Positions 49,516-58,189 of a stretch of 64,000 bases of DNA are shown piece by piece (the first letter of the stretch is position 1; each line of letters begins with the position of its first letter). This DNA comes from Oscillospiraceae bacterium (GTDB lineage: Bacteria; Bacillota; Clostridia; Oscillospirales; Acutalibacteraceae). A model generated the notes under the pieces. That model was given only the letters and a program-made list of their open reading frames with translations, was not told the origin of the DNA and did no database searches. The stretch spans positions 62,001-126,000 of the forward strand of contig DPVM01000001.1 in NCBI GenBank assembly GCA_003526845.1. Reading direction: 5' to 3'. The translations under genes were made by a program, and so were the position numbers.

Positions 49516-50975
49516 AAACATTTTTAATTATTCTTGCCGTTATCGCCGCGCTTATAATCATAACCGCGATAAAGGCATCGCTTTATAAACAGGAAAAACC
49601 GCAGGTTACGCCGATGCCGGAGGAGCGCGTTGACGAGGAGAGAGTTCAGCGCCATCTTTCGCAGGCAATTGCGATAAAAACAATATCAAACCCCGACAAC
49701 AGCAAGGTCGATTGGGGCGAATTTGAAAAATTTCACGATTTTCTTGAAAAGGAATATCCGCTGACTCACAAAACGCTCAAACGCGAAAAAATTTCGCAGG
49801 CGGCACTGCTTTATACTTGGCAGGGCACAAATCCCGATTTGGACGGCATTGCGCTTTTGTCGCACCAAGATGTTGTGCCGATTTCGGCAGGAACCGAAAA
49901 TGATTGGGAACACCCTGCGTTTGAGGGTTATAATGACGGCGAATTTATTTGGGGCAGAGGCGCCCTTGATATGAAAAACCACCTTATTTGCGTTATGGAG
50001 GCTGTCGAAACATTGCTTGAGGAGGGATACACACCCGAAAGAACTGTTTATCTCTGCTTTGGCCACAATGAGGAAATTGTTGCAGGCGCAAACAACGGCG
50101 CACACGATATAATGCAAACACTTAAAAGCAGAGGAATTCGCCTTGATTCGACGCTTGACGAGGGCGGCGCAATCATTCCGGCAAATGTCAAGGGAATTTT
50201 GCAAGGCAACCTTGCCGGTGTAGGCATTGCCGAAAAGGGATATGCCGATTTTAAGGTAACCGTTAAAGCAAAGGGCGGTCACTCGTCACAGCCGCCCCTT
50301 CACACAGCCGCAGGCGAAATCGCCGATGTTGTAAAGGATTTGGAAAATCACCAATTCAAGTGCGAAATGCTGCCGTCGGTTTTCAACCTTTTCAGCCTTG
50401 TGGGAAAAAGAACATCTTTTCCTGCGCGTATGATTATGTGCAACTTAAAATTTTTGAAGCCGGTGTTTTTCGCTGTTATGAAAGCGTTTCCGCCTGCTGC
50501 AACATTTATAAGAACAACAACAGCCTGCACTATGCTTGAGGCAAGCCCCGCCGCAAATGTTTTGCCGCAGAATGCGTCAGTGACGATAAATTTCCGTCAA
50601 CTCCCGGGTACAACACTTAAGGACACCGAGGAGCATATACGCAAGGTTGTCAAAAACAAAAATATTGAAATTGAGCTGCTTAAAGGCAAAGAGGCAAGCA
50701 AAGTTTCGCCGACAGACACAAAAGCGTTTAAAACAATCGAAAAGCTTGCGCATCAAATCAGCAATGACAATATTGTTGTACCGTTTCTTGTTATGGGTGG
50801 CACAGACAGCTATCACTACGAGGAAATCACCGACAATTTGTATCGCTTTGCTCCGTTCACAGTTGATGCGTCGCTGATGCTCACAACCCATTCGACAAAC
50901 GAGAGAATTCCGATTGCACAGCTTAAAAACGGCGTCACTTTCTTTAAGCGATATATAAAAGAAATGACCAAATAG
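49512..50975 (+). CDS. Membrane-anchored M20-family peptidase (PM20D1/carboxypeptidase S-like)
   Basis: A 487-residue M20 metallohydrolase with an N-terminal membrane helix (FLIILAVIAALIIITAI). Zinc-site motifs are visible: ALLSHQDVVPISAGTENDWE, WGRGALDMKNHL, the catalytic Glu pair in FGHNEEIVAGANNGA, and the final FLVMGGTDSYHYEEI. The lid domain spans about 230-360. It resembles the large M20 peptidases that hydrolyse N-acyl amino acids or dipeptides. It closes the DUF5058 unit, and its stop codon abuts the promoter of the FMN riboswitch. Confidence 0.9.
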   Translation: MKTFLIILAVIAALIIITAIKASLYKQEKPQVTPMPEERVDEERVQRHLSQAIAIKTISNPDNSKVDWGEFEKFHDFLEKEYPLTHKTLKREKISQAALLYTWQGTNPDLDGIALLSHQDVVPISAGTENDWEHPAFEGYNDGEFIWGRGALDMKNHLICVMEAVETLLEEGYTPERTVYLCFGHNEEIVAGANNGAHDIMQTLKSRGIRLDSTLDEGGAIIPANVKGILQGNLAGVGIAEKGYADFKVTVKAKGGHSSQPPLHTAAGEIADVVKDLENHQFKCEMLPSVFNLFSLVGKRTSFPARMIMCNLKFLKPVFFAVMKAFPPAATFIRTTTACTMLEASPAANVLPQNASVTINFRQLPGTTLKDTEEHIRKVVKNKNIEIELLKGKEASKVSPTDTKAFKTIEKLAHQISNDNIVVPFLVMGGTDSYHYEEITDNLYRFAPFTVDASLMLTTHSTNERIPIAQLKNGVTFFKRYIKEMTK

Positions 50976-51004
50976 TTGACAAATATAAAATGTCGCATTA
51001 TAAT
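50976..51004 (+). promoter_or_regulatory. Promoter of the FMN riboswitch / ribU transcript
   Basis: TTGACA (50976-50981), directly after the M20 stop codon, and TATAAT (50999-51004) lie 17 bases apart. Confidence 0.85.
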
Positions 51005-51013
51005 ATAACCACT

Positions 51014-51146
51014 ATTTCGGGGCGAGGTGAAAATCCTCACCGGTGGTAAAGTCCACGACCCGACCTCCCAGGTCGGCTGATTCGGTGCAATTCCGAAACC
51101 GACGGTAATTGGCAAACGCCATAAGTCCGGATGAGAGAAATAAGGC
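51014..51146 (+). ncRNA. FMN riboswitch (RFN element)
   Basis: The conserved RFN blocks are present in order: TTCGGGGCGAGGTGAAAATC, CCTCACCGGTGGTAAAGTCC, CACGACCCGACC, GATTCGGTGCAATTCCGAAA, CCGACGGTAATTGGCAAAC and ATAAGTCCGGATGAGAGAAA. It senses flavin mononucleotide and turns off the ribU gene downstream through the terminator at 51235-51270. Two extra hairpins lie between the aptamer and the terminator. Confidence 0.95.
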
Positions 51147-51216
51147 GCAGGATGCATTTATGCGTAATCCTGCATAGCCTGTTTAGGCGGTGTGCGGTGC
51201 ATTTATGCGTAACCGC
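51147..51216 (+). repeat. Two hairpins with an identical loop in the FMN riboswitch expression platform
   Basis: GCAGGAT / ATCCTGC (51147-51173) and GCGGT / ACCGC (51194-51216) both enclose the loop GCATTTATGCGTA, part of an exact 15-base repeat TGCATTTATGCGTAA (51153-51167 and 51198-51212). Confidence 0.7.
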
Positions 51217-51234
51217 GCGTGACCGGTTCATCAT

Positions 51235-51270
51235 CCCCGACGAATAATGTTCGTCGGGGTTTCTCTTTTT
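51235..51270 (+). terminator. Terminator of the FMN riboswitch
   Basis: A perfect 9-bp stem CCCCGACGA / TCGTCGGGG with a 7-base loop is followed by TTTCTCTTTTT. Confidence 0.88.
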
Positions 51271-51297
51271 ACCCCCAAGGAAAAGGAGATTTTTATT

Positions 51298-51960
51298 ATG
51301 AAAAAAACAAAATTAAAAACACCCTCCATGCAGGGCGCAAAGCAGAACAAAACCCACATTATCGCAGGTTGCGGCGTGCTTACGGCTGTTGCCGCCGTTT
51401 TGCAGTTTATCGAAATTTCAATTCCGATTATGCCGTCATTCGTAAAACTTGATTTCTCAGATTTGCCGGAGCTTATCGGCGCATTTGCATACGGTCCGGT
51501 TGCAGGAATTGTGATTGCACTGCTTAAAAACATAATTCATCTGCCGTTTTCAGGCTCAATGTATATAGGCGAGCTTTCAAACTTCATCCTCGGTGCGGCA
51601 TTCGCAGGCGTTGCCGGATATGTTTATAAGCAAAAAAAGACACTCTCAAACGCAATCGTTGCAGGCGTTTCCGGCGCGGTGTTTATGGGATTGTTAAGCA
51701 TTGCGGAAAACTTTTTTATCGTTTATCCGCTGTATTACGGCGTACTGAATTTCCCGGAGGAGGCTGTTTTGGGTATGTATCAGGTGATAAGAAAAAGCAC
51801 CGCGAGCATAGCCGAGGCACTCATTGTGTTTAATATGCCGTTTACAATAGTCAAGGGCTTAATCAGCGTTTTGGTGTCGATGATTATATACAAACCGCTC
51901 AGCCCAATTCTCCATAACAGAAAAAAGCAACCGACCGACAAAACCGCAGAAAATGAATAA
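51298..51960 (+). CDS. ribU: Riboflavin ECF transporter S component
   Basis: A 220-residue membrane protein with about six helices. The ALTAVAAVLQ-type opening (GCGVLTAVAAVLQFIEISIP), KLDFSDLPELIGAFAYGPVA and GIVIALLKNIIHLPFSGSM are typical of RibU, which captures riboflavin and works with a shared ECF ATPase/EcfT module. Control by the FMN riboswitch just upstream supports the assignment. The ATG at 51298 has AAAAGGAG upstream; frames extending to 51247 run into the terminator and are not used. Confidence 0.96.
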   Translation: MKKTKLKTPSMQGAKQNKTHIIAGCGVLTAVAAVLQFIEISIPIMPSFVKLDFSDLPELIGAFAYGPVAGIVIALLKNIIHLPFSGSMYIGELSNFILGAAFAGVAGYVYKQKKTLSNAIVAGVSGAVFMGLLSIAENFFIVYPLYYGVLNFPEEAVLGMYQVIRKSTASIAEALIVFNMPFTIVKGLISVLVSMIIYKPLSPILHNRKKQPTDKTAENE

Positions 51961-52160
51961 AATTAAACTACGCTTTTTAATACAAATCGTTTGTGTTAAT
52001 TTTATTTTCTTCTGTTAAACTTTTGCTCAAATTTCAATTGTTAGTTTAATTTTATTAAAAATATTTACTTTATTAATATTCAAAATATAAAGTGTAATGA
52101 ATACAACGATATGATTTTATCTTATTAAGTGCAATAATTGTTCATTTTGTACTTCATACT

Positions 52161-52197
52161 AAAGAGCCGGATTACAATAAAGGTAATCCGGCTCTTT
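52161..52197. terminator. Hairpin between the convergent ribU and secreted-protein genes
   Basis: A perfect 15-bp stem AAAGAGCCGGATTAC / GTAATCCGGCTCTTT with a 7-base loop. The T-run after it is short on both strands, but the position between convergent genes fits a shared terminator. The rest of 51961-52237 is AT-rich with no gene seen. Confidence 0.7.
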
Positions 52198-52237
52198 GGC
52201 GGTAAATAAACGATATGAACTCAAATATATTTTTATA

Positions 52238-54430
52238 CTAATAATTATTGATATACTCAACAAAATCTGAGGTTAATACAACATCTCCGTCATCGGAATA
52301 AGACAAATTATTATCTTTGTATTTGTCACAAGCACTATTATATTCCTTTTGGCTAACGGCTTTATCGTTTATCCTATATTTTGGAACTTTTCCCACAGGT
52401 GTCGCCGCTTCATTTGAAAATAGAGAAATAAGTTTTTTGCAATTGCCTTTATCTATGCTATAAATTGTTGTAGTACTGTTCCCTTGATAGGTAACATTTG
52501 AATAAACCAATCCTTTTCGTTTGACATATCCAATAATGCCGTAAGTACCCGATAAATCCCCAACTAATTTAACAATTTTTGAGTTTACAAAAGTATAAAC
52601 AGACGCAGCGGCAATATGAGCTATACCATCACGTATTACAAGTTCAGGAATATTATCATCATCTATATAAACAAGAGTAAATCCGCAATAAGAAGGCTCA
52701 TCCACTTTATTCATATAATTTTTTAGAAAATCTATATATGCTTGACGCCATTTACTTGAGTTGTTGTCTATAAGAGACTTTGCGGTTTCCTCATCTATTG
52801 ATTTACTTAAATCTATTTTGTCAATTTGTTTTTTATTTTGAATTATAATATTATTAATTCCATCTGTACTGTCATAATCTGAACTTTCGCCGGCTAAGTA
52901 CAATAGCGACACTCTGTTTGTTAACTCTTCTAATATGCTTTTATAATGATTTGAGTCATTTTTGTCAATCCGCTTGGCAACTTTATTTCCCAATTTATAC
53001 CCTTCAATTTCTACAAGCATTGTTATTATTAAAGTTAATCGAAGTTTTTCGCTATCGTCCTTAGTTTTAATTTGACTTTTTTCCAATATTTCAGAGTGAT
53101 TAGTAATATATGTAACTAATTCATCGGCAAGCAATACTTCATAACTTGAATTATCAGTTAAGTCAAAACCTGCTAATTTAAAAACACCGCTGACAATTCC
53201 TGTGGCCAATTTAACTTTATTAAACTTTGTAAATATTGATTTATTCGCAGCCTTAGCAGCCTCTTTCAAATATTTTTTTGACAACTGCTCAGTCAATTGC
53301 AAAAATCCGCTCTCAACTATACTGTCACTGTATTTACTTCTGGTTTCCTTTATTGCTAATCCTGCCGGGTCATTTTTTGCAGTTTCAAATATTGTTTTCA
53401 GAGCGTCTCTATTGTCGGCATTCAACGAATAAAACTTATTCAAATAATCTGCTGTTTCTATAAAATGATTTACAACATCTACTTTATCCGTTATTTCATT
53501 TATCTTATCAATTTCAAGTTGTTCATCAGGAAAGAAATTATCATACGGGGATTCATCACCAAACGAATTAATCTGTTTATACTCATCAAACATAGTAGTT
53601 ATTGAATTTGACGAAAGTTTATATACCTTTTGTGCTTTTTTATAAATTTTGTTATACAAATCCGAATTTATACCACTTAGTGTAGCAAGTATACTATCTT
53701 CATTTTCTAATGACCGATAAACATCAGTATTTGTTACAGCATTATCAAGGATAGTGCAATAATTTTCATATTTTCCCCAAGGTGCAACCAAATTGCTGAT
53801 TTTACAAGAAAAAACAGTGTTACTGAAAAATCCGGCAACAGTATATGCATAATATAACTTTTCATCTCCAACAAACAAATTGTCAAGAATTTTCAAATAA
53901 TTTAATGAAGAATTATATACTGAATAATCATAGAGAGCATCACAAAGTGAAATGCCGCTGCTTATTATTGAAATAGAATTGCTGTTTTTGTATACGATAC
54001 TGGATTTCAAATATGCCGCCATTTTATCCAGTGGGAAAAAATAAGTATCTGCAAATGAATATAAATCAATATCATATGTCTCTTTATAATATTGAGAAAA
54101 GAACACATTTACTTTTTTATTTTCATAATCTATAACAACTTTTGAACTTGCGTTATTATAGTTTTGTCCAATTCTTACAAATGACTGATGGTCTTTGTCA
54201 TAATCATATAAAGTATAATCCTCAAATAATTTTATCGGTGCGTAAAGCGTATTGTTTTTAATATAAAACACATTATTTTTCTTTACACTCTCTGTTCCAT
54301 CATCATTGTATCCGGCTATATTAAGTGATAAGAACTTATTATTGTCAGCATATGCGTATTTTGGATATGAAACTATACATATAATAAAAACACAAAGAAT
54401 GCATATCGTTTTCTTTATTGAATTTTTCAA
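52238..54430 (-). CDS. Large secreted protein of unknown function with a copper amine oxidase N-type domain
   Basis: A 730-residue secreted protein. The signal peptide is KKTICILCVFIICIVSYPKYAYA. Residues about 55-155 look like the stalk domain seen before many clostridial surface proteins (APIKLFEDYTLYDYD, ending SISIISSG). The long middle part is helical, with no motif I recognise, and the C-terminal 150 residues include the IDDDNIPELVIRDG segment common in uncharacterised gut Firmicutes proteins. Base composition is clearly more AT-rich, with many TTA, AAT and ATA codons, unlike the flanking ribU and fba genes, suggesting recent acquisition. No transposase is nearby. Confidence 0.75.
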   Translation of the reverse strand: MKNSIKKTICILCVFIICIVSYPKYAYADNNKFLSLNIAGYNDDGTESVKKNNVFYIKNNTLYAPIKLFEDYTLYDYDKDHQSFVRIGQNYNNASSKVVIDYENKKVNVFFSQYYKETYDIDLYSFADTYFFPLDKMAAYLKSSIVYKNSNSISIISSGISLCDALYDYSVYNSSLNYLKILDNLFVGDEKLYYAYTVAGFFSNTVFSCKISNLVAPWGKYENYCTILDNAVTNTDVYRSLENEDSILATLSGINSDLYNKIYKKAQKVYKLSSNSITTMFDEYKQINSFGDESPYDNFFPDEQLEIDKINEITDKVDVVNHFIETADYLNKFYSLNADNRDALKTIFETAKNDPAGLAIKETRSKYSDSIVESGFLQLTEQLSKKYLKEAAKAANKSIFTKFNKVKLATGIVSGVFKLAGFDLTDNSSYEVLLADELVTYITNHSEILEKSQIKTKDDSEKLRLTLIITMLVEIEGYKLGNKVAKRIDKNDSNHYKSILEELTNRVSLLYLAGESSDYDSTDGINNIIIQNKKQIDKIDLSKSIDEETAKSLIDNNSSKWRQAYIDFLKNYMNKVDEPSYCGFTLVYIDDDNIPELVIRDGIAHIAAASVYTFVNSKIVKLVGDLSGTYGIIGYVKRKGLVYSNVTYQGNSTTTIYSIDKGNCKKLISLFSNEAATPVGKVPKYRINDKAVSQKEYNSACDKYKDNNLSYSDDGDVVLTSDFVEYINNY

Positions 54431-54451
54431 ACCGAAAATCCCCCCTTGCTA

Positions 54452-54985
54452 TTATTTTGTAAGATCTTTCATTAACTCATCAATCTGTGACTTACAGTAA
54501 TCATACGAATAACCATACATAGCATTAATAAATTCACTATTAAATTCAAATGAAAAGCCTTCATCGGTTTTATAAGCTGTAACCGTATGCTGTGACTGTT
54601 TTACAGAAGCTTTAGAAATAATTTCTTCAATTGCTTGGTTCATCTCTTTTTCAGTAGGTTTAGATGTTAGCTGCCCTTGATATTTAATTAGGTCATCTAA
54701 TATATCGGGTGAACTTACAGTGCATGTAATTGTATAACAATCATCTTCTCTTTTTTCTATATTGGTAACAACAAAACTTGATTTTTTGTCAAACTTCGAC
54801 ATAAAGCTATTGTCATCATAACTATTTGCTTCCGTCCAAGCAAGTTCGATTTCCTGCTGCATTTTTTCGTTAGTAATTTTATTGTGTGATGTTACCAACA
54901 ATACAGAAACAACTGCGACTAGAATAAGTATTAATATCACAGATACTATAATTATACTTCGTTTTGTTTTTTTGGTATTACTCAT
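54452..54985 (-). CDS. Membrane-anchored protein of unknown function
   Basis: A 177-residue protein: a basic N-terminus (MSNTKKTKRS), one membrane helix (IIIVSVILILILVAVVSVLL) and an outside domain of about 130 residues with a Ser/Thr/Lys-rich make-up and no recognised motif. It shares the AT-rich composition of the large secreted protein gene 22 bases downstream and is probably cotranscribed with it. The start at 54985 has AAGGA upstream; a GTG five codons earlier has no site. Confidence 0.65.
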   Translation of the reverse strand: MSNTKKTKRSIIIVSVILILILVAVVSVLLVTSHNKITNEKMQQEIELAWTEANSYDDNSFMSKFDKKSSFVVTNIEKREDDCYTITCTVSSPDILDDLIKYQGQLTSKPTEKEMNQAIEEIISKASVKQSQHTVTAYKTDEGFSFEFNSEFINAMYGYSYDYCKSQIDELMKDLTK

Positions 54986-55111
54986 AACTTTTTCCTTCAC
55001 TTTAAAAATTCATAATATAATAATCGCTATTAGTATAGCAATTTGTCTAATATAAAAGTTTTTATCGATGTTTATGTATATGCCAAAGAATCAACTACAT
55101 AAAAAACAAAT

Positions 55112-55708
55112 TTAGTTTTCAAAATCATTCATCGTCTTGATAAAATTATCGAATGATTCCAAATCAAGAGGATTGCCGTCGTTATCAAACGCCGATCCGC
55201 TTTGGTCGCGATAGCCGATTTTGCTTGAATTTGCATCATAAATTTCATTGTCAACCAGCTTGTAAATAACCTTGTGATTTTCGTTGTAATATGTCCACTG
55301 CGTTGTGCCGTCATCAAGCATTTGGCAATACGCCGAGCCGAGAACAGATTGTGAGCCGTTTGCAACCTCGTTTGCCGCGGCGTTGTAATACATCATCAAA
55401 ATATCCTTATATCCCTCGCCGCTTTCGTCATCAACATAATTCCAACTGAATGTGACGCATGTTATTCCGCCTTTTTCTTCGGTTTCGACATTTTTAATAT
55501 CCTCCGATGAGGAAAGAACAGGGTTGACCTTATAATTCACATTGTTCCAATTAACAATGTTATCGGTTGTCATTTCGTTATTATCCGTCGAATCGTCGGA
55601 TAAATAATCCGAGTTGTCGCTGTCGTTTGAGCGTGCGCCGCTTGCCGCACAGCCGCAAAATGCAACCGAAATTGACAAGCAAAGCAAAATTGCAATAATC
55701 TTTTTCAT
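55112..55708 (-). CDS. Lipoprotein of unknown function
   Basis: A 198-residue lipoprotein: the signal peptide ends in VAFCGCAASG (lipobox Cys near 20), followed by an Asp/Ser/Asn-rich linker (about 28-55) and a globular domain of about 140 residues (WNNVNYKVNPVLSSSEDIKN, ITCVTFSWNYVDDESGEGYK) that looks mostly beta. Not recognised. It is separate from the AT-rich pair by a 126-base gap and its own GC is closer to the genome average. Confidence 0.65.
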   Translation of the reverse strand: MKKIIAILLCLSISVAFCGCAASGARSNDSDNSDYLSDDSTDNNEMTTDNIVNWNNVNYKVNPVLSSSEDIKNVETEEKGGITCVTFSWNYVDDESGEGYKDILMMYYNAAANEVANGSQSVLGSAYCQMLDDGTTQWTYYNENHKVIYKLVDNEIYDANSSKIGYRDQSGSAFDNDGNPLDLESFDNFIKTMNDFEN

Positions 55709-55924
55709 AAATCATTCTCCTTAAAACATTCTTAAAAGATTATACCATAATATAATTTTATCAACAAGTGTTCTGTATAGTGCAAAGTCAGACTTTTTCA
55801 ATAAAAAATCGGTATGCAAATAAATTTGGCGGCGTTTGGGTGCCGTCACGTAAGGAAGAAATTTGTTTAATGCAAAAAATACGGCTGTAAAATCGGCGTT
55901 AACGGCTATTTTACAATTTAAGTG

Positions 55925-55953
55925 TTGATATTTTATGCGCATTGTAATATAAT
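55925..55953 (+). promoter_or_regulatory. Promoter of fba
   Basis: TTGATA (55925-55930) and TATAAT (55948-55953) lie 17 bases apart. The rest of the 55709-56011 spacer shows no gene. Confidence 0.75.
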
Positions 55954-56011
55954 ATAGGCGAAAAGTGAGCGGAACACCGCAAGCTTAATAAATTATAGGA
56001 GATATAATAAT

Positions 56012-56953
56012 ATGCCACTTGTAACTACTACAGAAATGTTCAAGAAAGCATACGAGGGCGGATATGCAATCGGTGCTTTCAATGTAAACAATATGGAGAT
56101 TGTTCAGGGTATCACAAGAGCCGCAAAGAAACTTGAGGCTCCGGTTATTCTTCAATGCTCATCAGGCGCAAGAAAATATGCGTCTCACGACTATCTTGTT
56201 GCTATGGTAAAGGCTGCTGCTGAGGAAACAGGTCTTCCTATCGCACTTCACCTTGACCACGGCCCGGATTTTGAAACATGTAAGTCATGCATCGACGGCG
56301 GCTTCACTTCTGTTATGATTGACGGCTCTTCACTTCCTTATGAGGAAAACATTGCTTTGACAAAAAAGGTTGTTGAATATGCACACGCTCACGGCGTAGT
56401 TGTTGAGGGCGAGCTCGGCACACTTGCAGGCGTTGAGGACGATGTTAATGTTGACGCTGACAACGCATCATACACAAGACCGGAAGAAGTTTACGACTTT
56501 GCTACACGCACAGGCGTTGACTCACTTGCTATCGCAATCGGCACATCACACGGTGCATACAAGTTTAAGCCGGGTCAAAAGCCACAGCTTAGATTTGATA
56601 TTCTTGAAGAGGTTGGCAAGCAGCTTCCTAACTTCCCAATCGTTCTTCACGGTGCATCATCTGTTAACCAAGACCACATCAAGATGATTAACCAATACGG
56701 CGGCCAAATGCCGGACGCTATCGGCATTCCTGAAGATATGCTCCGCGAGGCTGCTAAGATGGCTGTATGTAAGATTAATGTTGACTCGGATATTCGTATC
56801 GCAATGACAGCTGCTGTAAGAAAGCACTTTGCAGAGAATCCGACACACTTTGACCCAAGACAATATCTTACTCCTGCAAGAGACCTTATTGAAGAGGTTG
56901 TTGCACACAAGATTGATGTTGTATTCGGTGCAGCAGGTCATGCATTTGACTAA
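56012..56953 (+). CDS. fba: Class II fructose-bisphosphate aldolase
   Basis: A 313-residue zinc aldolase of glycolysis. The opening EMFKKAYEGGYAIGAFNVNN, the metal-ligand motif LPIALHLDHGPDFETC and later AIAIGTSHGAYKFKPGQKPQ and VLHGASSV mark the family. It interconverts fructose 1,6-bisphosphate and triose phosphates. It is a single gene with its own promoter and a strong terminator at 56973. Codon use is that of a highly expressed gene. Confidence 0.96.
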   Translation: MPLVTTTEMFKKAYEGGYAIGAFNVNNMEIVQGITRAAKKLEAPVILQCSSGARKYASHDYLVAMVKAAAEETGLPIALHLDHGPDFETCKSCIDGGFTSVMIDGSSLPYEENIALTKKVVEYAHAHGVVVEGELGTLAGVEDDVNVDADNASYTRPEEVYDFATRTGVDSLAIAIGTSHGAYKFKPGQKPQLRFDILEEVGKQLPNFPIVLHGASSVNQDHIKMINQYGGQMPDAIGIPEDMLREAAKMAVCKINVDSDIRIAMTAAVRKHFAENPTHFDPRQYLTPARDLIEEVVAHKIDVVFGAAGHAFD

Positions 56954-56972
56954 TAACTAATATTAATCACAC

Positions 56973-57004
56973 AAAAGAGCAGGCTTTTGCCTGCTCTTTT
57001 TTTT
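56973..57004 (+). terminator. Terminator of fba
   Basis: A perfect 11-bp stem AAAGAGCAGGC / GCCTGCTCTTT with a TTTT loop is followed by TTTTT. Confidence 0.93.
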
Positions 57005-57079
57005 ACAAAAATTTCAACAAATAAACAAAGCGATTTTTCAAAAAATATAATTGCACTGAAAAGTGCGGGAGGAATCGTT

Positions 57080-57250
57080 ATGAAAATGAATACTCAACGA
57101 AATGTTATGAAATGCATCGGCGCAACGCTTGCTGTTTGCTCTGCAATTGCAATGGTTGGCGGAACAAAAAGTTGCTCGGCTAAAAAGACAATTAAAAAAA
57201 CCGTCAACAAAATGGCGGATATTGTCGACAGCGTGACTGCATTTATGTAA
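57080..57250 (+). CDS. Small hydrophobic protein of unknown function, 56 aa
   Basis: The reading frame is open from 56987, but the chosen ATG at 57080 has GGGAGG 7-8 bases upstream. The 56-residue product has a Met/Lys-rich start, a short hydrophobic segment (CIGATLAVCSAIAMVGGTKS) with two nearby cysteines, and a basic helical tail (KKTIKKTVNKMADIVDSV). It resembles short membrane proteins found after metabolic genes in Clostridia, but has no known function. It is followed by a terminator. Confidence 0.6.
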   Translation: MKMNTQRNVMKCIGATLAVCSAIAMVGGTKSCSAKKTIKKTVNKMADIVDSVTAFM

Positions 57251-57253
57251 CAA

Positions 57254-57293
57254 AAAATCCCTTTGGCGACAAACCAAAGGGATTTTCGTTTTA
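57254..57293 (+). terminator. Terminator after the 56-aa gene
   Basis: AAATCCCTTTGG / CCAAAGGGATTT (12 bp) with a 7-base loop is followed by TCGTTTT. The same stem has an A-run on its left, so it also ends the convergent folate operon. Confidence 0.85.
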
Positions 57294-57301
57294 TATGATT
57301 T

Positions 57302-57808
57302 TTAAATTTCATCGGAAATCAAATTTGGATTGATTTTGTCGGCAATTCTGATTGCCTGACCCTCGATTTTGTCTATATACGACTTAAATTCAAAGCCGAA
57401 AGCATTGCCGTCGGGAAAAATCTCGAGCAACGGCTGTAAAACAAATCGCCTTTCAAAACAACGCGGATGCGGCACCTGCAAATTTGCCGTTTCAATCTTT
57501 TGATTTTCGGCAAAAATAATGTCCAAATCAAGTATTCTCGGTCCGTTTTTAATGCCGCGAACTCTGCCGACGCCCGACTCAATGCCGAGGCAGATGCCAA
57601 GCATTTCGTGCGGCTCAAACTGCGAGGTGACAACAAGAACTGCGTTGTAAAAATCGTCCTGCCTTGCATAGCCGACCGGCTCTGTTTCATAAATCGACGA
57701 AACCGACACCACATCGGTGTAAGGAATATTGTTGAGCGCGTCAACCGCCCTTTCGATATTTCCTTTTCTGTCGCCCAAATTTGTGCCGACGCTTAAAATA
57801 TATCTCAT
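57302..57808 (-). CDS. folK: 2-amino-4-hydroxy-6-hydroxymethyldihydropteridine diphosphokinase
   Basis: A 168-residue HPPK that transfers pyrophosphate from ATP to the pterin in folate synthesis. Family marks are SVGTNLGDRKGNIERAVDAL, YETEPVGYARQDDFYNAV, and the core RVRGIKNGPRILDLDIIF with the catalytic Asp pair. It is the last gene of the folE-folP-folB-folK operon, 12 bases after folB. Confidence 0.95.
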   Translation of the reverse strand: MRYILSVGTNLGDRKGNIERAVDALNNIPYTDVVSVSSIYETEPVGYARQDDFYNAVLVVTSQFEPHEMLGICLGIESGVGRVRGIKNGPRILDLDIIFAENQKIETANLQVPHPRCFERRFVLQPLLEIFPDGNAFGFEFKSYIDKIEGQAIRIADKINPNLISDEI

Positions 57809-57820
57809 AGTAAACGAAAA

Positions 57821-58189
57821 TTACCTTTCTCTCGTAATAGTCACGCCGACATAGTCAAAATCGGCTTTAATCGGTGCCTCGGGCTTTTTGAGTGTGATAT
57901 CAACCTTAAAAATATCGGGATATTCATCAAGAATCGCATTAGAAACAACCTGCGCCGCCCTTTCAATCAAATCATACTTTTCGGCGGTAAAAACCCTGCG
58001 TATAGTTTTTACAACCTTTGCATAGCTCACGGTGTCATCAACATTGTCGCTTGCGCACGCCTTTGTAACGTTTACATAATAATCAACATCAAAAATAAAA
58101 TTTTGACCGTTTTCCTTTTCTTCGGGGTTTACGCCGTGATAAGCAAAAAGTTTTAGCCCTTTTATTGAAATTTTATCCAATGACAACAC
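57821..58189 (-). CDS. folB: Dihydroneopterin aldolase
   Basis: A 122-residue enzyme matching FolB in length. It carries the opening DKISIKGLKLFAYHGVNPEE, the YAKVVKTIRRVFTAEKYDLI segment with the active-site Glu region, and the VTLKKPEAPIKADFDYVGVT end. It converts dihydroneopterin to 6-hydroxymethyldihydropterin and glycolaldehyde. It overlaps folP by 17 bases and precedes folK. Confidence 0.93.
   Translation of the reverse strand: MLSLDKISIKGLKLFAYHGVNPEEKENGQNFIFDVDYYVNVTKACASDNVDDTVSYAKVVKTIRRVFTAEKYDLIERAAQVVSNAILDEYPDIFKVDITLKKPEAPIKADFDYVGVTITRER

Noticed and set aside
52000..52160. AT-rich spacer after ribU considered as a possible small-RNA gene
   Set aside because: No promoter plus terminator pair on one strand and no conserved motif could be recognised.
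55721..55942. A 73-codon minus-strand frame before fba
   Set aside because: It has no ribosome site or family likeness, and overlaps the fba promoter.
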